DNA of 64,000 bases from assembly GCA_014155875.1 (NCBI GenBank), contig JACEFZ010027771.1, forward strand, positions 331,001-395,000. The letters run 5' to 3'. This DNA is from Cepaea nemoralis (Eukaryota > Mollusca > Gastropoda > Stylommatophora > Helicidae). Below are positions 46,845 through 56,505 of this stretch, piece by piece. The position numbers were made by a program, and so were the translations under genes. Each line of letters opens with the position of its first letter. Positions within the stretch are counted from its first letter, which is position 1. The notes beneath the pieces were generated by a model that searched no databases, was not told where the DNA came from, and saw only the letters and a program-made list of their open reading frames with translations.

Positions 46845-47225
46845 AGGTTCGTCACTGTATGTTAACATTCGACTTTAACTTCTTCATTATCTTCATCTGT
46901 TCTCTTTTCTGTATGTATTACATTAATATTGAAAACAGCATATGTGAAAAAAAGATGACATTAAATTAACTTTTGGTTATAGTATGTGATCACAGGACTT
47001 GAAATCCCCCATTATCGTCAAATTTGTTCTCTCCCCCCACACATATTGCATTCATATTGAAAACATCGTACAAGAAACAAAAAGGACAGTAAACCAACTG
47101 TTGGTCACTGTATGTGATTACTGGACTTGGCATCCTTCATTAGCGTCATATCCGTTCCCTCCTTCACTCGTAATATATTTAATTATATCAACACTGAAAA
47201 CATCATATATGACAAAGACAGTCAG
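46845..47225. repeat. Diverged about 125-bp tandem repeat, 3 copies
   Basis: Each unit has TCACTGTATGTGATTACTGG, CTTCATTATCTTCATCTGTT and ATATTGAAAACATC in order. Related units occur at 44,511-44,795 and around 62,985-63,100 and 63,355-63,495, in other introns of the same gene. Confidence 0.65.
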
Positions 47226-47253
47226 AGAAATAAACGGTGCCATGATGGAATAC

Positions 47254-47486
47254 CTGATAAGTGAGCTTCTCTTCCTCTGCCTCGAGTGAAACCATTGCAG
47301 ACGGGTTTCTGCCTGGTGTAGACTTGGTGGGTGAACCGACAAAACCTTCATTGACACGTCCGTTCTTTTCATTCATTTCTACGGCATCAGTTGGGTGAAT
47401 GCCCTGTCGAGCAAGAGCATAGCGAGTTAGAGAGGACACAATACAGCGGACAGTGATAAGGCGATCAATCAGGTGCCGTCCCCGCA
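47254..47486 (-). CDS. TRPC exon: variable linker after the TRP domain
   Basis: The donor CAG/GTATTC at 47,254 and the acceptor CCTTTAG at 47,487 give 233 bp, phase 1 in and phase 0 out. It encodes RGRHLIDRLITVRCIVSSLT ... DAVEMNEKNGRVNEG ... SLEAEEEKLTYQ. This stretch is variable between TRPC proteins, so support comes from an open frame with no stop, from the phases, and from the YQ at its end joining the conserved block in the next exon. The 5' boundary is the weakest: an alternative acceptor CTCGACAG sits inside the exon near 47,411, and AACCAG lies just upstream. The GTATTC donor is acceptable but not optimal. Confidence 0.72.
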
Positions 47487-48351
47487 CTAAAGGCTGGTTA
47501 CAACGGATCTTCAACATTTTCTATCTCTCATTCTTGTGGTATACGACAGAGTACTGGTAAATCATTTTGTGATGTTATCTACCCACTTGTTCCGACCTGC
47601 TCTTCTCTCCTGTATGATTCATCATTGACTGTTACGTGTGTCGATAATATTTGACGTTTTAAAAATTGCATCCATCAGATCTATGTTCCTTCCAAACTTC
47701 TCTAGAACCTCTATATTCCTCCTCATCCTCCTTCTTCTGATTTTCATCCGCCAGTTTAGCATATGTCCTTAACCGACTAAGCGTTTTGTAGTCTTATTCA
47801 TGATCGGTTTAATTTTGCAACGACAGCAGTCTGCTCGTTGAGGCTGCCAGCTTCTGCCAACCCTCCTGTAGTCGCCTCTCACGGTATGCCTGGTAAGTTA
47901 TAGTGATATTATTCTTTGCTCGGCAACGGTATCAGAAGTGAAGCCATTTATTTAGTTTTTTAACGTTGTGTGCCATGTCATTGACTTTCTATCGGCAGTT
48001 ATGTTTCGTAGAAATACATTTTATATTAATCAAAAAGGCACCATTTTATTGATTTACTGATTCATTGTACAATCACACAGAATGGCATTATCCAGTGCCA
48101 CCCATCGGGCGCTGGAGCACCAACTATTCCTCCCCTCGAGGCTCGACAACAAAAGTGGAAGATGATGATGATGACTGACTCAAGAATCGACATCATAACT
48201 TTTTGGCAAATCCGCTGATGTTCTCGTCGATTGTAGTAGATTTCGCAAGATAATATGCTAATCGGTCCACTGACACACTGGTAGTAAACATGTCGACTTG
48301 TCCTCTAATGCGTCTCGCCTTACCAGACACATCTTTAATGTTATGTTTAGC
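47487..48351. other. Intron spacer
   Basis: Start of the 13.4-kb TRPC intron. No gene recognised. A (GAT)n run near 48,160-48,175 resembles the tails of the LINEs here and may mark a decayed element at about 48,075-48,175. Confidence 0.45.
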
Positions 48352-48420
48352 TGGGTGGCGAGGGGGTTACGGACGTAGTTCGTAATCCTGCACACCTCGT
48401 TCAAAACACAGCTGCATGCG
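48352..48420 (+). mobile_element. Possible tRNA-derived SINE head
   Basis: GGGTGGCGAGGGGGTTACGG (A-box-like) and CTCGTTCAAAACAC (B-box-like) lie 35-45 bp apart. No body or target duplication recognised; the following sequence is LINE-like from about 48,470. Confidence 0.4.
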
Positions 48421-48469
48421 ATTTTGCAGCAGATCACCCTACGTTGATTTTTATAAAATGGTGTTTATG

Positions 48470-50315
48470 AAGAGTTCCAAAACAGACAGGAAACGGCGAT
48501 GACAACACTCGATTTTGAGAACTCGTACACCAGTATCAGATATGATATTTTGATGTACGCTTTTATGGAGAAGAGAGTCTGTCCTTGGTTGGTGAACTGG
48601 ATTGCATCTATTCTGTGTTCTAGTAGAGTGTTTCTCCGGCTGGATACATAGAATCTCTGAGCTGTGTATCATAGCCCCCGAACTACCATAAAGGTTAGCA
48701 ATTTCACCTGTGCTTTCAATGTGTAGACGAGCAAGATTGCAAGCCTCGAAGCATCAAGGGTTGGAAGGATATTAATATTTGCAGATGATGCTCTCGCATA
48801 CAGGCAGAGGAGAGACAGAAATCAAACAGCCCAGGAGCTGCAGGCGACAATGGAGAAAGTGAAGGATTGGTGTAGGGAGATGAATGCTGTCATTAACCCA
48901 GAAAAGGCGACTGTCTTCTGATGCTCTATAGACTATAGGATTGTTAAAGCTGGCCTCCCAAGGCTCACAATAAATGGTTGCCCTGTGAATAGAGAAAGCA
49001 GACTGAAATCACCGGGAATAACCTTTGATATAAGCCTGTCCTTTAGGTATCGTGTTGAAATGTGGTTAAAAAATGTCAGAAGGGGCTCTGTACTGAAAAG
49101 TATGGCAGCAAGGGGCATGGAGCAGAAAATGATATTCACACTTTTTCAGCACTTAATCATTTAAGTGGTACAATATGGACTGCGAATGCTCACTTTCTCA
49201 AAGAGGCAGCTAGTGAAACTAGAGCGCATACAGAATAAAGCCATGAAGGTGATTCTGGGCTGTACAAGGGACACCCTATAGTGTGTATGCGATATATCCT
49301 GGCATTGCCGACCATTACGGACACGCAAACTGTTGCAGGCAAGGTCATGTCTCAAGATAGCTGAGGACAAGAAACACCTCCTGCATGACTCCCTGGATAC
49401 AGTCAAGGGCCATAGGCTGCAAAGAGGTAGATCATGGATGGCTCAGGCAGAAGATACCACCAGAGAAGTGTGTACACTTGAGAAGATTGGCAGAGGCAAA
49501 TAATAGATCAGAGTGCCGAGTAAAAATTCATATTTATGTGGGCTTATAATCACATTGGGCAGTGAGTGTAGGCAGTGGCCAGCTACTGAAGATGAAATTC
49601 AGCAATTAATTCATGACTACTCTCGTCCTGGCGACGTACTAATCTATACTGATGATTGTTTTAAGAGGCCAAAAGAAAGCGCCCGGGGATTTAAAGCAAA
49701 AGAAAATAGCCAATGTTTAGTAGTAAAGGAGAGTTTGGCATATGACTCCACAACCTCAAGTCTGAGAATGTAGGTGGATGCGCTTACTGCAGCTTTCCGC
49801 TGGTTGGAGAACAAACTGTATACGCATGTTCTGATTGTAACTGATTCACAAAGCATGTTGGGCAAAGGTGAGGATTTTCATGGTTCGTACAGAATGACTT
49901 GCCTCGATTCAGAGGTCGCGGGTTGTGAGCATTCGCTGGATCTTTTCTCCAGGACACTCTGGTGTGGTTGGAAATGAGCAGCCAGACAGATTGGCTGGTG
50001 CAGCATCATTGAGGGTGATTTGATGCATAATAAGGCAGATGTGGTGTAGGCACTTTGAGAGAATGTGATTAATGCAGAAGAACAGATGGACTATCATAGT
50101 CTAGAGAGAATGCAGCAGCAAATGGTGGTCAGGGGATCTGGTCGACAGTCGTCGCTCAGATGTAAAGTAAGACTGACATATAATCAGCTTTCCAACGGGC
50201 ACCATTAGTATTGGAACTCTTCGGTGGCTGTTGAAGATGAGGATTGAGTGCTTATGGGAATGCCATAAGTGCAGTGATGTGGGTTCTTGACTCAACTCAA
50301 CTCAACTCAACTCAC
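48470..50315 (+). mobile_element. RNase H-bearing LINE (family J), best-preserved copy
   Basis: Plus-strand pieces: MTTLDFENSYTSIRYDILM near 48,500, the catalytic RILIFADDALAYRQRR near 48,765, WCREMNAVINPEKATVF, LPRLTINGCPVNRESRLKS, LVKLERIQNKAMKVILGCT near 49,225, RSWMAQAEDTTREVC near 49,430, then an RNase H region with IYTDDCFKRPKESARGF near 49,645 and VTDSQSMLG near 49,840. The usual TDGS at the first RNase H aspartate is TDDC here. The frame is broken by several stops and shifts. The 3' end is a (CTCAA)n tail at about 50,286-50,312. The 5' end lacks endonuclease. It resembles I/Nimb/Ingi-type LINEs. Confidence 0.9.
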
Positions 50316-51315
50316 ATCACACAGGCTGTGCCAGCACTATCACATCAAACATATTATGTCAGCACTGTCACGTCACACAAGTCGAGTCATCATGGTCACG
50401 TCACACAATTTTTGTCATCCCAGTCACGTCACAATCTGTTGTCATCACTGTTACATCACACAGATTGCACCATCACTGTCACTTCACAAGGATTACGCCA
50501 TCACTGTCACATCACACAGCTTGCACCATCACTGTCACATCACACATATTGTGTCATCATTGTCACATAACACAGATTGCACCATCACTGTCACGTCACA
50601 AGGATTTCGCCATGACTGTCACATCATACAGATTGTGTCAAGATTGTCACATAACACAGATTGTGTCATCACTGTCACAACACACAGATTGTATCATCAT
50701 TGTCACTTCATACAGATTGTGTCATCATTGTTACATCACACAGATTGTGTCATCATTTTCACGTCACACAGATTGTTTCATCACTGTCATATCACACAGA
50801 TTGTGTCATAACTATCACGTTACACAAACTGCACCATCACTGTCACGTCACAAAGTTTGTCTCAGCAATGTCACATCACGCAGATTGCACTATCACACCA
50901 CACAAATTGCATCATCACTGTCACATCACATAGATTGTGTTATCACTGTCACATCACACAGATTGTGTTATCACTGTCACACCACACAGATTGTGTCATC
51001 ACTGTCACATCACACAGATTGCACCATCACTGTCACATCACACAGATTGCATGATCACTGTCACATCACACAGATTGTGTCATCACTGTCATGTTACACA
51101 GATTGCACCATCACTGTCACATCACACAGATTGTGTCATCACTGTCATGTTACACAGATTGCACCATCACTGTCACATCACACAGATTGTGTCATCACTG
51201 TCATGTCACACAGATTGCACCATCACTGTCACATCACACAGACTGCACCACCACTGTCACATCACACAGATTGTGTCAGCACGTTCACGTCACACAAATT
51301 GTGTCATCGCCGACA
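50316..51315. repeat. 28-bp minisatellite, about 36 copies, abutting a LINE tail
   Basis: Unit CACTGTCACATCACACAGAT followed by TGTGTCAT, with variants TGCACCAT and CACGTCACA. It starts where the LINE (CTCAA)n tail ends. Units at the left are more diverged than those at the right. Three plus frames are open through it (up to 291 codons, Cys/His-rich), which is a consequence of the repeat. Confidence 0.95.
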
Positions 51316-51696
51316 TGGATTATCTACCAGCAAACAATGATTGGCATTGATACATAAGAATATGTTCACAAAGATACAATTGAATGTGAGGCAGCTGCAA
51401 CTGTTTATACACAACTTACACCCAGGGAGTCGTTCAGAGAAGGTTCTTTAGTCCCAGCTGACCGCATAGAGTCCCTGGCTGACCGCATAGGAGTCCCTGA
51501 CTGGATTTAAGGGTGGACCGTTTACGTTTCGCATAGGACGCTTGGGGGCCACATTGTCATCTTCGTCGTCATCATCTGCATCTGTGTATTATATTTGCTA
51601 TGTATCATATTTTGTAATTAACTTATGCTTTTTAATTACTGTTATGATTTAAAATAAATACCATTGCCAATTTTCAAACGTTGCAATCTCCATAGC
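51316..51696. other. Intron spacer
   Basis: No feature recognised. It includes a two-copy CCCTGGCTGACCGCATAG/CCCAGCTGACCGCATAG repeat near 51,455-51,500. Confidence 0.45.
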
Positions 51697-52195
51697 AGGT
51701 TATGTGTCTGACTGTACAGATTGCCCAGAAGACATGGCAGGTTATGTGTCTGACTTTACAGATTGCCCAGAAGACATGGCAGGTTATGTGTCTGACTGTA
51801 CAGATTGCCCAGAAGACAGAGCAGGTTATGTGTCTGACTTTACAGATTGCCCAGAAGACAGGGCAGGTTATGTGTCTGACTTTACAGATTGCCCAGAAGG
51901 CAGAGCAGGTTATGTGTCTGACTTTACAGATTGCCCAGAAGACAGGGCAGGTTATGTGTCTGACTTTACAGATTGCCCAGAAGACATGGCAGGTTATGTG
52001 TCTGACTGTACAGATTGCCCAGAAGACAGAGCAGGTTATGTGTCTGACTTTACAGATTGCCCAGAAGACAGGGTAGGTTATGTGTCTGACTTTACAGATT
52101 GCCCAGAAGGCAGAGCAGGTTATGTGTCTGACTTTACAGATTGCCCAGAAGACAGGGCAGGTTATTTGTCTGACTTTACAGATTACCCGGGGATA
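51697..52195. repeat. 42-bp minisatellite, about 12 copies, codon-length unit
   Basis: Unit GCAGGTTATGTGTCTGACTT, TACAGATTGCCCAGAAGACA, GG. Because 42 is a multiple of three, a 14-residue repeat is open in several frames: GYVSDFTDCPEDRA in the 51,704-52,207 plus frame, QIAQKTGQVMCLTL in another, and one on the minus strand. There is no start context, splice site or flanking domain, so I treat it as a non-coding array. Confidence 0.9.
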
Positions 52196-52454
52196 TTCAC
52201 TACCTAACATAGGACAGTGGAGAAACAAACACACCACATGGTGCCCTAGGGTTGATCATGCTCGCTCTTAAACTTTCTGTTGGCTGACTGCTGGCTAAAA
52301 GGGTTCATTCCACATATCGGTCAGTTGAACTTTAACGTCGAGTGCTCTTTCAGAAAACTAGCAAACTAATTACCACTGTCTAGAAAATCAAGATCCGCCC
52401 TAATTTTCAACTGTCAGCGAAGAGTCCTAATAACAATGGTGCCAGTTGTAGTCT

Positions 52455-52990
52455 AATGAATTGTCTATGTGTCCGCCTGCTCGTTTCCCAAAACACCAGT
52501 ATGTACTGGGGAAAGGATTAAACAGATGCTTCCCATTTGAGATTTCTGAATTGAAGCACGCAGTTCTGCACTACGCATGCCTGTCCTCATCCTGCCCAGC
52601 TTGCTCTGTGAGTCCGGTAAAATTACGACTCTTGTGTGCTGTTTATACCCCAAGAGTGAAACGCCGCAGTGACTGCCCCCAACTTCATTTTCAGACTAGA
52701 TGTCGTGATATACCAGGTTCTCCTGCACTAATCACTGTATATAATAACCGTTGCATGAACCCAAAGGCAACTCTTTTGCCTTTTATCACAGAAACAACCA
52801 TGTAGTTTATTACATCACCTGGGCGCAAACTGTCACGAATTATTATTTGCACCTCCCGTTCAGCGCTGCCTGCTGGCAATCTCTGCATATTAGATCCATT
52901 GTGATTATGACCCCGCACAGGTCTGACATTTCCTCTGGCAATCTGGCCCACGCATCCCAGCTCCCGATGTTATCAAGCATGCACACTTCT
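52455..52990 (-). mobile_element. RNase H fragment of a family J LINE
   Basis: The minus strand encodes AEREVQIIIRDSLRPGDVIN near 52,850 (compare DEIQQLIHDYSRPGDVLIY in the 49.5-kb copy). After a break it continues HTRVVILPDSQSKLGRM and LSPVHTGVLGNEQADT near 52,480, the last RNase H block. Truncated at both ends. Confidence 0.85.
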
Positions 52991-53199
52991 CAGATTGCGT
53001 GACAGTTTTCTGGAGTATATCCAATATTCACCATGCGGTGTTCTGAACAGAACACAGAAGAAGAACCAACAAGCAGAACTACAAGACCACATGAATAGTC
53101 CAAACGAAGTGTGCAAGAAACATAACATGAAAATGAGCATAAGTAAAACGGAAGTAATGACTGCAACCAAAGAAGAAAAAAGTCTTAGAAGTCGAGAAG

Positions 53200-53410
53200 A
53201 TCGACTTCATTGCACCGGCTTTTATCCCATATGGCTTGGTCTCTTTCCGCAGGGCGGCCTGCCGAAAGCGTCGCACAAAGCACGAACTCCGTAGCTCCAG
53301 CGACGACCCCAGGAGTCTCCGTGAAAAATGCACTCGTGAACCGAAAGAAGTAGCACGGAATCGAACATACAACCTTCGGAGCGCGAGGCAGACGGCTTGG
53401 CCAAAGAAAA
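53200..53410 (-). mobile_element. tRNA-derived SINE inserted in the LINE
   Basis: The minus strand begins TGGCCAAGCCGTCTGCCTCG (A-box region), followed by GTATGTTCGATTCCGTGC (B-box). Both are at tRNA-like spacing, and a GC-rich body follows. It breaks the LINE frame between TKEEK and VKEYPL. Target duplication not resolved. Confidence 0.75.
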
Positions 53411-53483
53411 AAAAAACAACAACAAAGATTCATGTAAAAGAATACCCTCTGAAACCAGTAAAGAGCTTCAAGTACTTAGGAAG

Positions 53484-53488
53484 TATAA
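53484..53488. repeat. Target-site duplication of the LTR element, left
   Basis: TATAA immediately before the 5' LTR. The same five bases follow the 3' LTR at 59,900-59,904. Confidence 0.95.
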
Positions 53489-54240
53489 TGTCACATGCCT
53501 GTGGTCATTGACATTAAGGTGAGTGGCCGTACAAGATAAACAGTTCACGAGATAAAATAGGGCGGATAGTAAGTCCCCCAGAGGGCGAAAATGAGAAGAC
53601 AGTAATTGAAAAGGGCAGCGAAGAAGAAGTCAGCTGGCTAAAAGAAGGGTGAGGCAGACAGTTGAAGCAGTGAAATTGTGTGTTGTGTGTGAAGCATTGT
53701 GGGGGAGACAACAGTTTAAAAAGAGAGGGACAAAGATTGACGGGGATCAGTTGTTGTTTGGACTCCGAGCTGAGAGGAGTTGAGTCTAGACCGGACCAGG
53801 AGAAGGTCGTGGTCTGAGAAAGTGAAGAATTGTGACGGAGTTCGGAAGATAACTCCGAACTGTGGGTTCCAGGGATAGTGAGTGGAATTCGAGACCCAGA
53901 GTGGGTTACTTTGAGTCGGGCCTAGAGAGAGGCTAGTATACCTGTCGTGTGGGACGAGATTTTAGTAGCCGTAAGAGGCAGTGTTATTCGAAGTGTTCCA
54001 TTGGGATGGAGATATATTCTTAGAGAATTATTGTTCCTGGATTTATATGCTACATGTGTCTGTGTTAATTCAGAATTAAAGGAATATTATGTGCGAAAAT
54101 TAACGCTTGTTCACTGACTGGTGTTTGGTGGTGATGCATCTTGGTTAATCTGTTGTTCAACATCACATTTTACAAGGACATACCCTAGACACAACCATAG
54201 CCACTCTATCTGTCACTCTGTCATCATTTACTTTGTGACA
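53489..54240 (+). repeat. 5' LTR, 752 bp
   Basis: Begins TGTCACATGCC and ends TTTGTGACA. The 7-bp ends are inverted complements. An ATTAAA that may act as poly(A) signal lies near 54,073. Differences from the 3' LTR were seen near 53,623, 53,881, 54,096, 54,129 and 54,135. Confidence 0.96.
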
Positions 54241-56226
54241 GACGATGAAGTGAGGGCTGTCCGATCTTGGACTTCGGTATTTTACATCAGTACGAATCAG
54301 TTCATTAAGCGCAACAACATGGTTTTCCAAGTTCAATCCAGTAATGGCCAGTAGGCGAAGACAGGATTACAAACCACAGCTAATTCAAAACAAAGCCACC
54401 ACAGGTAAAATCAGTGCCCATCCTGAGAGGGAGAGGGGACAGCGGGGTTTACTCCCAGTACACAGACAAGGTTTTGCGCTGCTGAGAGAATTGTCTGGCG
54501 GACAGCAGGCGGAAAAAGTCGGCGCTGTTTAGAACAGGTTGGTCACGTAAAATAGACAGGCGCCAAAGGTGAAGGTCAGGTGAACTTGTGGACAGCGAGT
54601 GTGTGTGTGTACGGCGTCTTCAGAGGTCGGTGCAGATAATAAGACGGAAAGGGGCGCCAGGGGAGTTACGAGGGTAATTCATGGTTAAAAACTCGCCAGG
54701 AGGAGGGGAGTTATAGGAGAAAAGTGTGGAGAACACACAAAGGTGAAAATCGTTGCTCCACAGAAAAGTAAAAGTTTCTACACGGATTATTGTGATAAAG
54801 AGAAACAGAGATGACCGGTGGGTTCATTTCAAGGCCGTGGACAACGGAAAGTTACTAGAGGTCGGTGGTAGGACGGTGCGTGTATTTGTTGATAAAGAAC
54901 AGTTCTATCAAAAGTGAAGATTGTAGTACACTGAGGTACTAATTCAGATGACCTTGTGCGTCAAGGCCGAGAACCAGGGAATTTGACAAAAAAATTTCCA
55001 CTGAGAATAACACGTTGTTTTTCTACTGAAACTAGGATTTGCGTTTAACGTCTTTGTATGTGTGTCATCATCTAGAAACAAACCACAACAGTCATTCAGG
55101 TACCGTCTTCGCAAGTGTGAGCGCATTTCTTCACCAAAAAAGACTTGCAAAGCGGATTTAAAGCGCGTGATCATTTTCTGCCATTCGTTGGTTTAACCTG
55201 GTCAGCAACAGTGAAACCATAATATCACTTCAAAGCGACAGTGACTACGCAGATAAACATTCATTGATTTTAAAGGTATTTTCGGCTCCCCAAAACGCAA
55301 CGAAAACCCAATATTTCTGGCAAAACAAGAGCGTTCACATACATTATACAATCACAGGCCAACTCTACAGGGAGGATTACAAAAAACGTTACGGACTGTG
55401 TAGAGACAAGGCGTTGGGATAATTATCATCATCTTCAACTTTTACGACAGTCGAAAATCGTGTCATCACGTCAACAAAAAGTGACAGTGCATCAAAACAT
55501 TAATTCATTGTGGGAATCTAACGTCGTAATCTTTTCAAAACAGTAACGGACAGACATTTCCATGCGATTTTCAGACAATATTAAAAACAAATTAAGGACT
55601 TTTGTAAGATTCTACCATCACATTGGTGGCGGCAACCCTTGTTTGCTTCTGTTGTTCTCATCGTCCTAAGTATTGTTGTTGTGCGTTACGTATTTATTTG
55701 TATGTGGTCCAGTGTTCGTAATAAGTAGGATATGTTTGCATTGTTTCTCGAAATGCGGGAGACACCGCAAAGGTGAAATTGTCTAGGTACATATTGTATG
55801 TTGTTGAGAGGCAGCTGACGAGTCAGTTTGTTTTGTGCTGTGGCATTGGGTCGTCTCGACATTATACACGGTGTCCAAGTGTCTATCGTCAGATATATGT
55901 ACATTATTCATTTTATATTTGTTCTTTTTACTGTTCTCTCTTTACGGTTACATATGATATTTGATTTCTTTGGATATATGGTATTGTTGTAATTCTTATG
56001 TAAAACAGCTTCTATCTAGATGGTATCTGTCAGTTTATATTATGCGCACGGTATGGTCTTTCATGGGCATGTTTATGTCAGTGGTTTTTATTTCTATGTA
56101 ATCATCCGTCTGCGTTTCACCAGCCCATGCGTCTAGCGTCTAATAGTTGGCACTTTGTGTGGATCATTTATTTGTGCATTTATATGTATGTTTAAAACTA
56201 TTTCCAGGAATTGTTCTACAGTTATT

Positions 56227-56307
<81 letters not shown>

Positions 56308-56505
56308 AGGGAGTATAGGTGATACTTCCCCCCTCACTACCTAGTGCTTATAGAGTGACTGGGTGAGTACAGAGTGATATTGTAGCACTACGGATTTACG
56401 TACACAGGGAGTGCGGGTGTACTTAGCGAAGTGACACAAAGACTAACAGCAGAGTTTGTACATTTATAGTTGGCTGATTCACAGCAACGTGTCCACAAGT
56501 ACAAG
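54241..56505 (+). other. Long untranslated leader of the LTR element
   Basis: About 2.27 kb precede the gag start codon, long for this class. A 57-codon frame around 54,752-54,924 (ending VRVFVDKEQFYQK) has protein-like composition but no identified family. The (AT)n microsatellite at 56,229 lies near the right end. Confidence 0.6.
56229..56307. repeat. (AT)n-(AC)n microsatellite
   Basis: About 34 AT units followed by five AC units, in the leader of the LTR element. Confidence 0.98.

Larger units (their letters stand above)
52995..53488 (+). mobile_element. LINE, left half, interrupted by SINE and LTR element
   Basis: Encodes the end of a reverse transcriptase: VCKKHNMKMSISKTEVMTA near 53,110-53,165 and, after a SINE, VKEYPLKPVKSFKYLGSIM up to 53,490. 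The right half continues at 59,900. Family as copy G. Confidence 0.8.

Noticed and set aside
47390..47415. Alternative acceptor CTCGACAG inside the variable TRPC exon
   Set aside because: It would remove the SLTRYALARQ part and enter in phase 0, while the previous donor is phase 1. The upstream CCTTTAG keeps the phase.
50244..51357. Several Cys/His-rich plus frames up to 291 codons that could be mistaken for zinc-finger proteins
   Set aside because: They follow the 28-bp array exactly, and alternate frames are open as well. There is no fixed C2H2 or CCHC spacing and no flanking exon structure.
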